A DNA stretch of 64,000 nucleotides from an uncultured Bacteroidales bacterium (lineage in GTDB: Bacteria > Bacteroidota > Bacteroidia > Bacteroidales > UBA11471). The position numbers were made by a program, and so were the translations under genes. The stretch is from contig CANQDQ010000006.1 of NCBI GenBank assembly GCA_947593515.1, positions 1 to 64,000 of the forward strand, written 5' to 3'. Shown here piece after piece: positions 1 through 7,193 of this stretch; within the stretch, counting starts at the first letter, position 1; each line of letters begins with the position of its first letter. Under the pieces are notes generated by a model that made no database searches, was not told where the DNA came from, and saw nothing but the letters and a program-made list of their open reading frames with translations.

Positions 1-162
1 AATACGATTGTCATAACGGGAAAACCCGCGGAACAAATCGTAAATGTGTACGACATTCAAGGGCGGCTCATCGCCACCACTACGCAAGACGTTATAAAAA
101 ATCTTTCATCGGGATTTTATATCGTATCTGTCGCCGGTAAAACATTCAAAATTACTATTTAG
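1..162 (+). CDS. C-terminal fragment of a secreted protein with T9SS type A-like sorting tail
   Basis: The frame is open from base 1 and ends with TAG at 160-162, leaving 53 residues of a protein that starts outside the window. The pattern VNVYDIQGRLI followed by LSSGFYIVSV and a short basic/hydrophobic end (TFKITI) matches the Por-secretion (type IX secretion, type A) C-terminal sorting domain. In that family the tail directs export across the outer membrane and is then removed. The rest of the protein is not visible, so its activity is unknown. A hairpin terminator follows 21 bases after the stop. Confidence 0.7.
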   Translation, partial: NTIVITGKPAEQIVNVYDIQGRLIATTTQDVIKNLSSGFYIVSVAGKTFKITI

Positions 163-183
163 CAATAGAAATCTCTAAATAAA

Positions 184-209
184 GGCACCTCGGCTTATGC
201 CGAGGTGCC
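184..209 (+). terminator. Hairpin terminator after the T9SS-tail gene
   Basis: A perfect 10-bp inverted repeat, GGCACCTCGG / CCGAGGTGCC, has a 6-base loop. It lies just after the first stop codon. There is no clean T-run afterwards, so termination strength is uncertain, but position and stem quality fit. Confidence 0.6.
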
Positions 210-665
210 GCTGTAAAACGGCTAATTATCCGTTATCCGGTCTGTTGAAGAGATGAACATGACGGTTGAAATTCGAGGGCGCGAACTTGGGATTGGTTTA
301 CTTTAATAATATTTTTTATGAAAACATAGTATTGTTGGATTAAAATAGCCTTGGAAACAGCGATTTCCATTACATGTGATTTTTATTTGGATTCCTTAAC
401 AGGGATCGTTATTAAAAACTGTGCAAAAAGGATAATAGATTGGGTATTTACCCGCTACTTTAATATTTAAAATTAAAAAAGCATACGTCTAATAATAACG
501 AGCATTTAATAAAGCAATGATTCGCGCTATTTGCTGAAAAAAGTGTATCCAAATCAAAGACGATGTGCTTTTTTATGAGGTATTTCCGAGCGGAAAATAC
601 GTCGGGAATACCTCTTTATATATTGAAACCGGTTGCCGCGGGGGGGGGGGGACCGGGGGGGGACG
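210..665. other. Non-coding AT-rich stretch, no gene seen
   Basis: About 450 bases contain no ORF worth calling; the longest ATG frames are under 20 codons. An imperfect inverted repeat (gaggtatttcc at 577-587 against gggaatacctc at 604-614) could be a terminator or a decayed element end. The stretch finishes in the G-rich tract described separately. No transposase remnant or tRNA was recognised. Confidence 0.5.
640..662. repeat. G12-ACC-G8 homopolymer tract
   Basis: Twelve consecutive Gs (640-651), then ACC, then eight Gs (655-662), lie three bases beyond the stop codon of the first HEPN gene. Such runs are exceptional in this otherwise mixed sequence. They could be a slippage-prone site, a G-quadruplex former on the plus strand, or a sequencing/assembly artefact. 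Confidence 0.8.
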
Positions 666-1052
666 TCAGAGCCGGCTTTTTACCCACTGCCGCAGGGCGC
701 TTGTGCGGGTGAGCAGCTCTTTGCAGTAGTTCGGGGTAAGCACTTTCATAAGACGTTCTCGGTCTGAAGGGTTGAGAACGTCCCTATTCAACGGTTCGAG
801 TTCGTCGATGAAATCGATCTGGTCTTCCGAAAATTCGATGATAATACCCGTTTCGCCGGCAAGCTGTCCCAAGTGGCGGACCTCCGAAAGCGGTTCTTCC
901 AGCACATTGCACCAATAGGCTTTCAGTATCGCCTCGATGGTGCGGTGGCACATCAGCCCGATATACATATACCGCTGCGCCGAAAACATGGCGCGCGCCG
1001 TATCGAAATCATAATCCGACAACTCCACCCAACCAACAGCTTTCTCTCTCAT
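666..1052 (-). CDS. HEPN domain protein (copy 1) of an MNT/HEPN module
   Basis: A 128-residue protein of the HEPN family (PF05168-like): an amphipathic helix with DYDFDTARAM, then a second helix with CHRTIEAILKAYW, then LxxLA. HEPN proteins paired with MNT nucleotidyltransferases act as RNase toxins or RNA-binding partners. I cannot find the RNase motif R-x4-6-H anywhere in this copy, so catalysis is doubtful. The start at MREKAVGW is chosen over the ORF-track start because the paralogue begins at the same place and a -7 element (TATATTTG) lies just upstream. It is the last gene of HEPN2-MNT-HEPN1, roughly half identical by eye to copy 2. Confidence 0.8.
   Translation of the reverse strand: MREKAVGWVELSDYDFDTARAMFSAQRYMYIGLMCHRTIEAILKAYWCNVLEEPLSEVRHLGQLAGETGIIIEFSEDQIDFIDELEPLNRDVLNPSDRERLMKVLTPNYCKELLTRTSALRQWVKSRL
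987..1032 (-). repeat. 46-bp direct repeat, copy A (in HEPN1)
   Basis: The 46 bases starting catggcgcgcgccgtatcg recur at 1755-1800 with two substitutions. The block encodes the N-terminal helix of HEPN1. Identity here is far higher than in the rest of the two genes. Confidence 0.85.
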
Positions 1053-1075
1053 AACTCTTTCCCGTTTTGTTTTTG

Positions 1076-1083
1076 CAAATATA
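1076..1083 (-). promoter_or_regulatory. -7 element for HEPN1
   Basis: The minus strand reads TATATTTGC 24 bases upstream of the HEPN1 start, an exact match to the Bacteroidetes -7 consensus TAnnTTTG. No good -33 TTTG was seen. It suggests that HEPN1 can be transcribed separately from MNT. Confidence 0.5.
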
Positions 1084-1158
1084 AACAATTCCTTTGAAAT
1101 ATGCTTGCCATTTGCCCCAAAACGCAACAGCCCGGCGGATATGACTGTTGTCAAGTGT

Positions 1159-1455
1159 TTATATCAAAATTCCTGTTTTGAGAATGTCGGCATAAAGGGG
1201 ATTGCCGGTATCTTCCGTAAGCAGAACGGGTTCTATAAGGTAACTTACCTTACGCCCCAGTTTCCACAGCAAAGGCGTATCTTCAAAATAATTGTCGCTA
1301 CGGTGTGAAACGATTACGGCAATGTCGATGTCGCTCTCCTCCGTATGATTGCCTTTGCTGTACGAGCCAAAAAGATATAAGGCTTTGAGGGGCAAATGCT
1401 CTGCCACCACAGACTTGTATTTTTTCGCTATTTCGATAGCCTGTTTTTTATCCAT
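1159..1455 (-). CDS. mntA: MNT-type minimal nucleotidyltransferase (antitoxin-like)
   Basis: A 98-residue protein with the Pol-beta nucleotidyltransferase signature GSYSKG...SDIDIAV. The G-S and D-x-D motifs that bind nucleotide and metal are intact, and a later acidic residue (IEPVLL) sits where the third acid is expected. In characterised MNT/HEPN pairs this enzyme adenylylates the HEPN toxin and neutralises it. The start MDKKQ is preferred over the longer ORF-track start; it overlaps the end of HEPN2 by 28 bases, indicating one transcript and probably coupled translation. There is one MNT for two HEPN genes, which is unusual. Confidence 0.85.
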   Translation of the reverse strand: MDKKQAIEIAKKYKSVVAEHLPLKALYLFGSYSKGNHTEESDIDIAVIVSHRSDNYFEDTPLLWKLGRKVSYLIEPVLLTEDTGNPLYADILKTGILI

Positions 1456-1820
1456 AGCCTTAGTTCGTTTGTTCGGTTCAATAATTCTTTGCAATATTCA
1501 GGAGTCAGTGATTTCAAAAGTTGTTCTTTGTATGAAGGATAACGCGCTTCTATATTCAGCGGTTCGAGTTCATCGATGAAACACAACTGTTCTTCCGACA
1601 ATTCAGCAATAAGTCCGGACTTCGCTGCAAGCCGATATAAATGGTGAATCTTCAAGGGTGGTTCTTCCAAAACTTCACTCCAATATGCTTTAAGAATCTT
1701 TTCAACCACTTGGTGGCACATAAATCCGACATAAAGGTAACGTTTGGTTACAAGCATGGCGCGTGCCGTATCGAAATCATAATCCGACATCTCCACCCAA
1801 TATGTTACTTTATCATTCAT
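1428..1820 (-). CDS. HEPN domain protein (copy 2) of an MNT/HEPN module
   Basis: A 130-residue HEPN-family protein (PF05168-like) with DYDFDTARAM, CHQVVEKILKAYW and IDELEPLN blocks shared with copy 1. As in copy 1, no R-x4-6-H RNase motif is visible. It is the first gene of the module and overlaps mntA by 28 bases. The start MNDKVTYW is set by alignment to copy 1 and by the TATATTTG promoter element 22 bases upstream. It likely binds or is modified by the MNT protein; which HEPN is the cognate partner cannot be told from sequence. Confidence 0.8.
   Translation of the reverse strand: MNDKVTYWVEMSDYDFDTARAMLVTKRYLYVGFMCHQVVEKILKAYWSEVLEEPPLKIHHLYRLAAKSGLIAELSEEQLCFIDELEPLNIEARYPSYKEQLLKSLTPEYCKELLNRTNELRLWIKNRLSK
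1755..1800 (-). repeat. 46-bp direct repeat, copy B (in HEPN2)
   Basis: This matches 987-1032 at 44 of 46 bases in the same orientation. The two copies are 768 bases apart and flank the whole MNT gene. Confidence 0.85.
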
Positions 1821-1842
1821 TACCTTTATTTTGTATGAAATG

Positions 1843-1850
1843 CAAATATA
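1843..1850 (-). promoter_or_regulatory. -7 element of the HEPN2-MNT operon
   Basis: The minus strand reads TATATTTGC 22 bases before the HEPN2 start. It is the same octamer and nearly the same distance as in front of HEPN1, suggesting that the promoter was duplicated together with the gene. Confidence 0.6.
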
Positions 1851-1963
1851 CACATTTTCTTTGAAAAACATTGTCCGAGATTCCAAAACCTCCAAAAACG
1901 GATAAAAAATCGCGTGAAAGTTTTTTCAACCGAAAATCTTTTCCAAAGCCGAAAAAAATTTTT

Positions 1964-1971
1964 TATATTTG
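1964..1971 (+). promoter_or_regulatory. -7 element of tnaA
   Basis: TATATTTG followed by CC fits the Bacteroidetes consensus. If used, transcription starts near 1978-1980 and tnaA would have a leader of about 180 bases. The -33 region is poor. Confidence 0.45.
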
Positions 1972-1973
1972 CC

Positions 1974-2158
1974 ATGTATGTACGACAAAGTGTGTATATC
2001 GCCAAGCCGTCTTTTCCTGAATATCAAAAGGCGCGATGAGTTCCGGTTCTGAAATCGGGACGGAGTGCCGGTTGTCCGATTTATACAGGGGTGTCCCCCG
2101 CCGCCAAGAAGCATTTGGTGTAAATTTTCCCATATCAAAACCTTAACCCTTTACCTTT
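1974..2158 (+). other. Long tnaA leader with two short overlapping reading frames
   Basis: The space before tnaA holds an ATG frame of 21 codons (1974-2039). Its stop overlaps, as ATGA, the start of a 36-codon frame (2036-2146). Neither contains tryptophan codons, so neither is a TnaC-like leader peptide. A small hairpin (ggggtgtcccc) sits near 2089. No known riboswitch was recognised. Either frame may be chance. Confidence 0.3.
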
Positions 2159-3538
2159 ATGAAACTACCTTTTGCAGAATCATTCCGCATCAAGATGGTG
2201 GAAACCATCCGTAAGAGTACCCGCGAAGAACGCGAACAATGGATAAAAGAGGCAAAATACAACCTCTTCAATCTGAAAAGCGACCACGTGTTTATCGACC
2301 TGCTAACCGACTCCGGAACGGGCGCGATGAGCGACAAACAATGGGCTGAAATGATGACCGGCGACGAAAGTTATGCCGGCGCCCGCTCCTATTATAAAAT
2401 GAAAGCGGCTATCAAGGATATTTTGGGCTTCGACTACTTCCTGCCGACCCACCAAGGTCGCGCCGCCGAAAATGTTTTGTACTCCACCATCGTGAAAGCC
2501 GGCGACGTGCTGCCCGGAAATTCGCACTTCGACACGACCAAAGGGCATATCGAATTTCGGAAAGCCTTCGCCATCGACTGCACCATCGACGAAGCCGCCG
2601 ACACCCAGTTGGAAATTCCTTTCAAAGGCAACATGGACCCGCGCAAACTGGAAGAGGTGCTGAAAAAATATCCGCAGGAGAAAATACCCGCCGTCGTTCT
2701 GACCATTACCAACAACACCGCCGGCGGACAGCCTGTTTCGATGAAAAACATTCAGGAAGTGTCGGCTGTGTGCCGAAAATACGGCGTAAACCTGCAAATC
2801 GACGCCGCCCGCTTCGCCGAAAATGCCTATTTCATCAAAACGCGGGAAGAGGGGTATGCCGACAAATCGATTAAGGAAATCGTGAAAGAAATGTTCTCCT
2901 ACGCCGATATCGCCACCATGTCGTCGAAAAAAGACGCTATCGTGAACATGGGCGGATTCGTGGCTTTCAAAAGCGAAGAGCTGTGGAAAAAATGCCAGAT
3001 GTTCTGCATCATGAACGAGGGATTCATTACCTACGGCGGAATGTCGGGGCGGGATATGAACGCGCTGGCGCAGGGTCTGGACGAAGGCACGGAATTCGAC
3101 TATCTGAAAACCCGCATCAAACAAGTGGAATACCTCGGTGCAAAATTAGATGAATACGGCATTCCCTACCAGCGACCTGCCGGCGGACACGCCATTTTCA
3201 TCGACGCGAAAAAAGTGCTTACGCACGTGCCCAAAGAGGAGTTTATCGCCCAAACGCTGGGCGTGGAGCTGTATCTCGAAGCCGGCATCAGAGGCGTGGA
3301 AATCGGCGCGATATTGGCCGACCGCGACCCCGTTACTCGGGAAAACCGCTATCCGAAACTGGAACTGCTGCGGCTGGCAATCCCCCGCCGCACCTACACC
3401 GACAACCACATGGACGTAGTGGCTGCCGCCTTGAAAAACGTTTATGACCGCCGAGAATCGATCACGCACGGCTACGTGATTACAAAAGAATTTCCTATCA
3501 TGCGCCACTTCACGGTGGAGCTAGAAAAGGCGCGATAA
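2159..3538 (+). CDS. tnaA: Tryptophanase (tryptophan indole-lyase)
   Basis: A 459-residue PLP enzyme of the beta-eliminating lyase family, cleaving tryptophan to indole, pyruvate and ammonia. The PLP lysine lies in SSKKDAIVNMGG. The fold is shared with tyrosine phenol-lyase, so I checked discriminating residues. HFDTTKGH has Asp as in E. coli TnaA, where TPL has Thr. GIRGVEIG has Ile where TPL has its phenol-binding Arg. MRHFT has His where TPL has Phe. These favour tryptophanase. It is monocistronic: a long leader lies before it and a strong terminator after it. No tryptophan permease gene is adjacent, unlike in E. coli. Indole production is inferred. Confidence 0.92.
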   Translation: MKLPFAESFRIKMVETIRKSTREEREQWIKEAKYNLFNLKSDHVFIDLLTDSGTGAMSDKQWAEMMTGDESYAGARSYYKMKAAIKDILGFDYFLPTHQGRAAENVLYSTIVKAGDVLPGNSHFDTTKGHIEFRKAFAIDCTIDEAADTQLEIPFKGNMDPRKLEEVLKKYPQEKIPAVVLTITNNTAGGQPVSMKNIQEVSAVCRKYGVNLQIDAARFAENAYFIKTREEGYADKSIKEIVKEMFSYADIATMSSKKDAIVNMGGFVAFKSEELWKKCQMFCIMNEGFITYGGMSGRDMNALAQGLDEGTEFDYLKTRIKQVEYLGAKLDEYGIPYQRPAGGHAIFIDAKKVLTHVPKEEFIAQTLGVELYLEAGIRGVEIGAILADRDPVTRENRYPKLELLRLAIPRRTYTDNHMDVVAAALKNVYDRRESITHGYVITKEFPIMRHFTVELEKAR

Positions 3539-3550
3539 TACGCAGATAAA

Positions 3551-3586
3551 AAAGCGACGTCGGGGGTCGTATGACCCTCGACGTCG
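3551..3586. terminator. Bidirectional terminator between tnaA and tRNA-Phe
   Basis: A 14-bp stem (cgacgtcgggggtc / gaccctcgacgtcg, one G-T pair) has a GTAT loop. An A-run (aaaaaa) on its left gives a T-run on the minus strand, so it best serves tRNA-Phe, and it probably also stops tnaA transcripts. Confidence 0.85.
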
Positions 3587-3590
3587 TGTG

Positions 3591-3663
3591 TGGTACCACC
3601 AGGAATCGAACCGGGGACACAAGGATTTTCAGTCCTTTGCTCTACCAACTGAGCTATGGCACC
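3591..3663 (-). tRNA. tRNA-Phe (GAA)
   Basis: 73 bases on the minus strand fold as a complete cloverleaf: acceptor GGTGCCA/TGGTACC, D stem GCTC/GAGC, anticodon loop CTGAAAA with anticodon GAA, T loop TTCGATT. The discriminator is A and CCA is not encoded. Confidence 0.97.
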
Positions 3664-3678
3664 ATGTATTTTGCGGTG

Positions 3679-3686
3679 CAAATATA
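3679..3686 (-). promoter_or_regulatory. -7 element of tRNA-Phe
   Basis: The minus strand reads TATATTTGC 16 bases before the tRNA 5' end. A CTTGG at a spacing of about 20 may be the -33 element. Confidence 0.6.
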
Positions 3687-3854
3687 GTATGTTTTTTGCA
3701 ACGCTCCAAGTTTTCCCGCAAAAATTTTTACAAGAAATTTTCAATGAACATTTTCGGCAATTACGAAGTTTATTTTTCACCTGTCGGGTGCAACGTTTTG
3801 CTCTCGATTTTCAAAAAATATCGGGAAAAAAGGCGGTCAAATTTTTTCTTTCAC

Positions 3855-3862
3855 TACCTTTG
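3855..3862 (+). promoter_or_regulatory. -7 element of the lipoprotein cluster
   Basis: TACCTTTGC lies 27 bases before the ATG at 3889, an exact TAnnTTTG match. Confidence 0.65.
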
Positions 3863-3888
3863 CACTTTGGTTTTGTAAAACATATCTG

Positions 3889-5028
3889 ATGAAAATAAAA
3901 ATTCTTTCTACCTCGTCATGGCGGTATGCAACGCTACTGCTGTGTGCGCTGGCAGCAGTACAATGCAGCGACAACGCCGAAGAAAGCATAATGCCGGAGC
4001 CTCCATACGAGAGTCGGTGGTATTATTCGTATGACGCCGAAAGCGTGCTTACCGCCGCCGATTTTTCTATCGACGGATTCATTCCTTATACGCTGGGGAG
4101 TGCCGGCGATACGCTTTTTGTGGCAAACAATGCCGACAGCAGTCTGTTGGTTATCGACGCAAACAGCGAGCGGGTACTGCGCACGGTAAAGCAGTGGTCG
4201 TTCAACGGTGAACAGCATCGTTTCGAAAGTACGATAGAGGCTATCGTGCCGAGCGGCGACCGGCTGTATGTAGCCGAGCGGCAGTCGCGCATCCACTGTT
4301 TTTCGCTATCTTCGTGGGAGTACGTGGGGTGCATCGGCAATGGCAATTGGTGGAACGATGTTTTCCAAGCACAAGCCGCCACCGCAGTAAACGGATTTGT
4401 CTTTGCCCGCGACAAAGACGGAAAGATAAGCCTTTACCGCGAAACCGACGTTACGCCGGAAAATTATCAGAACGTGCGCCGCTACTGTCAAAGTGCGGGC
4501 ATCGGCGCAACGAACAACAATTTTGCCACGCATTGTATGCGGCTCGACGGGCAAGGGCATATCTTATTGACGGATTACAACAACAAACAAATTTATACCC
4601 TCGACGCCGAAAAAGCCGTAAACATGGAAAACGGCGCTTCCATCGACATCGCAGAATTGACTCTGACGCCCGATTTTGCCCCCACCGGTATGGATATAAC
4701 ACCCGATTTCTATTTTGTTGCGGGAGGAAACAGAGCCATAAACATTTACGACAGAACAAAAAAGGCTTGGACCAAGAAACTGGAAAGCATACGGGGTTAC
4801 ACTTTTTCGCAACCGACTTGCGTACAGGCTCTTTCGGACTCCGTGCTATGGATTTCAGACCTCCATAAGGATAAGCATTCGTTAGTGAAATTAGTAGTTC
4901 ATAAAAACGAAATTCGGGAATACGTGCACGAAAATACGACGAAAGTTCTCCCACACGAAACCCGCAGCAGCGACGAATTATTCATCGCCCTGCGCACCCT
5001 CGAAATCGAAGAAAATCCGGAAATATAA
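3889..5028 (+). CDS. Beta-propeller-like lipoprotein
   Basis: 379 residues. The N-terminus is a lipoprotein signal peptide with lipobox AAVQC, so the protein is probably anchored to a membrane through Cys26 or so. The remainder shows repeated short hydrophobic strands of the kind DTLFVANNADSSLLVID, DRLYVAERQSRIHCF and GHILLTDYNNKQIYTL, typical of NHL/YVTN-type beta-propellers that bind ligands or proteins. No catalytic motif is evident. It begins a cluster with the metallopeptidase lipoprotein 33 bases downstream, which also ends in propeller-like strands, so the two may form a surface complex. The specific function is unknown. Confidence 0.7.
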   Translation: MKIKILSTSSWRYATLLLCALAAVQCSDNAEESIMPEPPYESRWYYSYDAESVLTAADFSIDGFIPYTLGSAGDTLFVANNADSSLLVIDANSERVLRTVKQWSFNGEQHRFESTIEAIVPSGDRLYVAERQSRIHCFSLSSWEYVGCIGNGNWWNDVFQAQAATAVNGFVFARDKDGKISLYRETDVTPENYQNVRRYCQSAGIGATNNNFATHCMRLDGQGHILLTDYNNKQIYTLDAEKAVNMENGASIDIAELTLTPDFAPTGMDITPDFYFVAGGNRAINIYDRTKKAWTKKLESIRGYTFSQPTCVQALSDSVLWISDLHKDKHSLVKLVVHKNEIREYVHENTTKVLPHETRSSDELFIALRTLEIEENPEI

Positions 5029-5061
5029 AAACATTTGTGTCTCTTCCTTAAAGTAATCCAC

Positions 5062-7164
5062 ATGGTCATAAATCATCAACGAAACTTCCGCTTTTTATTG
5101 GCGGTCTGCACCTGTCTGACAGTTTGGAGTTGCAGCGACGACAACGAAACCCGTACACTTTCTGAAAACAAAGATTTTTCGGGCACGATACACATCTCCA
5201 CACTCGACGATTATACCGCCCAAAACCACATGATCATGCTCCAAGACGACGAGCCGGAAAGCGTATTTCTCGACGCATCGCAACGGTCGTTTTATCCGAG
5301 CCAGCCCGTACAAGTGTCTATCACCGAGAATCAGGAACTTTTGCTCCGCGCCTATTCTCCGCGCCGCATCAACAATTTGAAAATCTGGACAGCGATAGAG
5401 GGCTTTGAGGAGGAATTTTTGTTGGCACAATTCGACATCGTACCGCCGTTTTTGGAATTTCGGACGCGACTGCCTTTCGTCGAAGCCGACCAAGAGTACC
5501 GGACACTTTCGGGAAAAGACATCAAAATCATGAAGAACCCCTATTTGGGGTCAGGCGACTTGTCGCTGCGCATTGATTGCGACGACCCTTATTACAAAAA
5601 ATTCGAGACCATCAAGACGACATGGCGGGTAAATTTCTCCAATTTCGACTATCCGAATCACAATTATTGGCTTGCCATGAATCCCGGACATTGCCGCGAA
5701 GCCGTAGCCATGTCGTTGAATATGGCATATCTGTTCTCTACCAAAGAATATGAAGACTCTTTGCGAGCAAATGATATGCGCTTCGAAAATCGTACCGTCC
5801 CCATATCCGCAGAAACACTGCTCACGCAATCGCGCACCCGCAACAATTTTGCTTGGGGTACGCTGCATGGCGTGGGCGGATTGGGCGGAGGCTCGACGCT
5901 CGGACTGCAAGATGTCTGCTTCTTGGGACACTATGCCGACGATGTAAGCGAATCGGCAGCCCTCTTCCATGAATTCGGACACGGTATGGGTTACGGCGAC
6001 GGCGACAATACGGTCATCAGTGAAATCAACAATGGTTACAGTTGGCGGAAAATGTGCCATGCCATCTATGTTCATCAAAGCCTTACCAAAGAGTTGCCGA
6101 TATATTCCCGCCGGTTCATGCACAACCGCCGCAACCATTACGACCAATGGAGCAACGATCGGCTTGCCTATTACGGGGCGGCAGGACGCTACTACGGGAG
6201 CAAATATGTCATCGAAGACCCCGAGCTCGACGAGCTGGACGGCGGACTTGCCCGCGGCGGGGAATTTTTGAAAACCGACTCCTCCGGCAACGAAGGCGGG
6301 GCGCTGCGCTTCAAACTCAACTACGAAACCGCAAAAGTCGAAAAGAAAAATTATGCGCCGCGCGACATTTATGTATATAACAACCGCCTCTATGTAACCA
6401 ACGACATACGGCAGAAAGATTATAGCATCGATGTTTTCGACTTATCATCGCAGGAGCCGAAACTTTTGAAACGAATCACCTCATGGAAAGATCCGAAATC
6501 GGGCGAGGAGGTTGCTCTCGGAATACCTACAGGTATCTGCCGTTCTTACGATAAAATCTATATTGCCGGCTTCGGCAGCCGCATCTATGTGCTGAATAGC
6601 GACACCTACGCTTGCGAAGATTTTTTGTGCCCTTCGGGCGGCGCATATTCTGTCGCCATAGACAACGGTGTAATATACAGTATTCTGAATGCCGTGCGTG
6701 CCATGCCCGAACATAGCGTAGCCGCACAGACGCTGGGCACCGTACCCACGATTGCATCGAGTACGGGCTGGAAAAATTCGAATCTCAATACCGTCGCTCG
6801 CGACCAAGAGGGGAATATCTACGCCACCTTGTATGACGAAAAGAAAATCGTTAAAATAGACATCAGCCACCTGCTGTCCGGGAAATTGAACATCTCCCGC
6901 GAACTGACATTCGAAAACGCACCGCAGGGAGTATGTTTCGACGACGACAATCGTATGTTCGTAACATTCGGAAACAGCGCTGCCATACGTTTTGCCCAAG
7001 TAGATGCCGGCACGGGAAAAATCGTCAACGACTTGACTAAAATAGGGAATATCGAGCTGAAAAAACCACAGAAATGTATCATACGCCGGCATACGCTTTT
7101 CATCACAGACCGTAATACCGACGATTTCTGTTTGTATGCCATTCCGGTAGAAGACTTGAAATAA
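5062..7164 (+). CDS. Lipoprotein with HEFGH metallopeptidase motif and C-terminal beta-propeller
   Basis: 700 residues from the ATG at 5062; the ORF-track start at 5035 is a TTG and would spoil the signal peptide. The lipoprotein signal ends TVWSC. In the middle, LFHEFGHGMGYGDG contains HExxH, the zincin motif with two zinc-binding His and the catalytic Glu. The following GxG and Asp/Glu residues could supply the third ligand. The last 250 or so residues look like a beta-propeller (NRLYVTND, DKIYIAGFGSRIYVL, NIYATLYDEKKIVKID). The family is not certain; a gluzincin or metzincin acting on surface or host glycoproteins is an inference. It lies between another propeller lipoprotein and two glycosyltransferases. 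Confidence 0.7.
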   Translation: MVINHQRNFRFLLAVCTCLTVWSCSDDNETRTLSENKDFSGTIHISTLDDYTAQNHMIMLQDDEPESVFLDASQRSFYPSQPVQVSITENQELLLRAYSPRRINNLKIWTAIEGFEEEFLLAQFDIVPPFLEFRTRLPFVEADQEYRTLSGKDIKIMKNPYLGSGDLSLRIDCDDPYYKKFETIKTTWRVNFSNFDYPNHNYWLAMNPGHCREAVAMSLNMAYLFSTKEYEDSLRANDMRFENRTVPISAETLLTQSRTRNNFAWGTLHGVGGLGGGSTLGLQDVCFLGHYADDVSESAALFHEFGHGMGYGDGDNTVISEINNGYSWRKMCHAIYVHQSLTKELPIYSRRFMHNRRNHYDQWSNDRLAYYGAAGRYYGSKYVIEDPELDELDGGLARGGEFLKTDSSGNEGGALRFKLNYETAKVEKKNYAPRDIYVYNNRLYVTNDIRQKDYSIDVFDLSSQEPKLLKRITSWKDPKSGEEVALGIPTGICRSYDKIYIAGFGSRIYVLNSDTYACEDFLCPSGGAYSVAIDNGVIYSILNAVRAMPEHSVAAQTLGTVPTIASSTGWKNSNLNTVARDQEGNIYATLYDEKKIVKIDISHLLSGKLNISRELTFENAPQGVCFDDDNRMFVTFGNSAAIRFAQVDAGTGKIVNDLTKIGNIELKKPQKCIIRRHTLFITDRNTDDFCLYAIPVEDLK

Positions 7165-7193
7165 AAAAAACATTCTCCTCCCTATACCGAAAC

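Noticed and set aside
210-665. Insertion sequence remnant or small RNA in the first intergenic stretch
   Set aside because: No transposase fragment, terminal inverted repeats with target duplication, or recognised RNA family could be seen; only one imperfect hairpin.
1974-2039. TnaC-type leader peptide before tnaA
   Set aside because: The 21-codon frame has no tryptophan codon and no TnaC-like W-x-D-P pattern.
2159-3538. Tyrosine phenol-lyase instead of tryptophanase
   Set aside because: The three discriminating positions examined (Asp in FDTT, Ile in VEIG, His in RHFT) match tryptophanase; TPL has Thr, Arg and Phe there.
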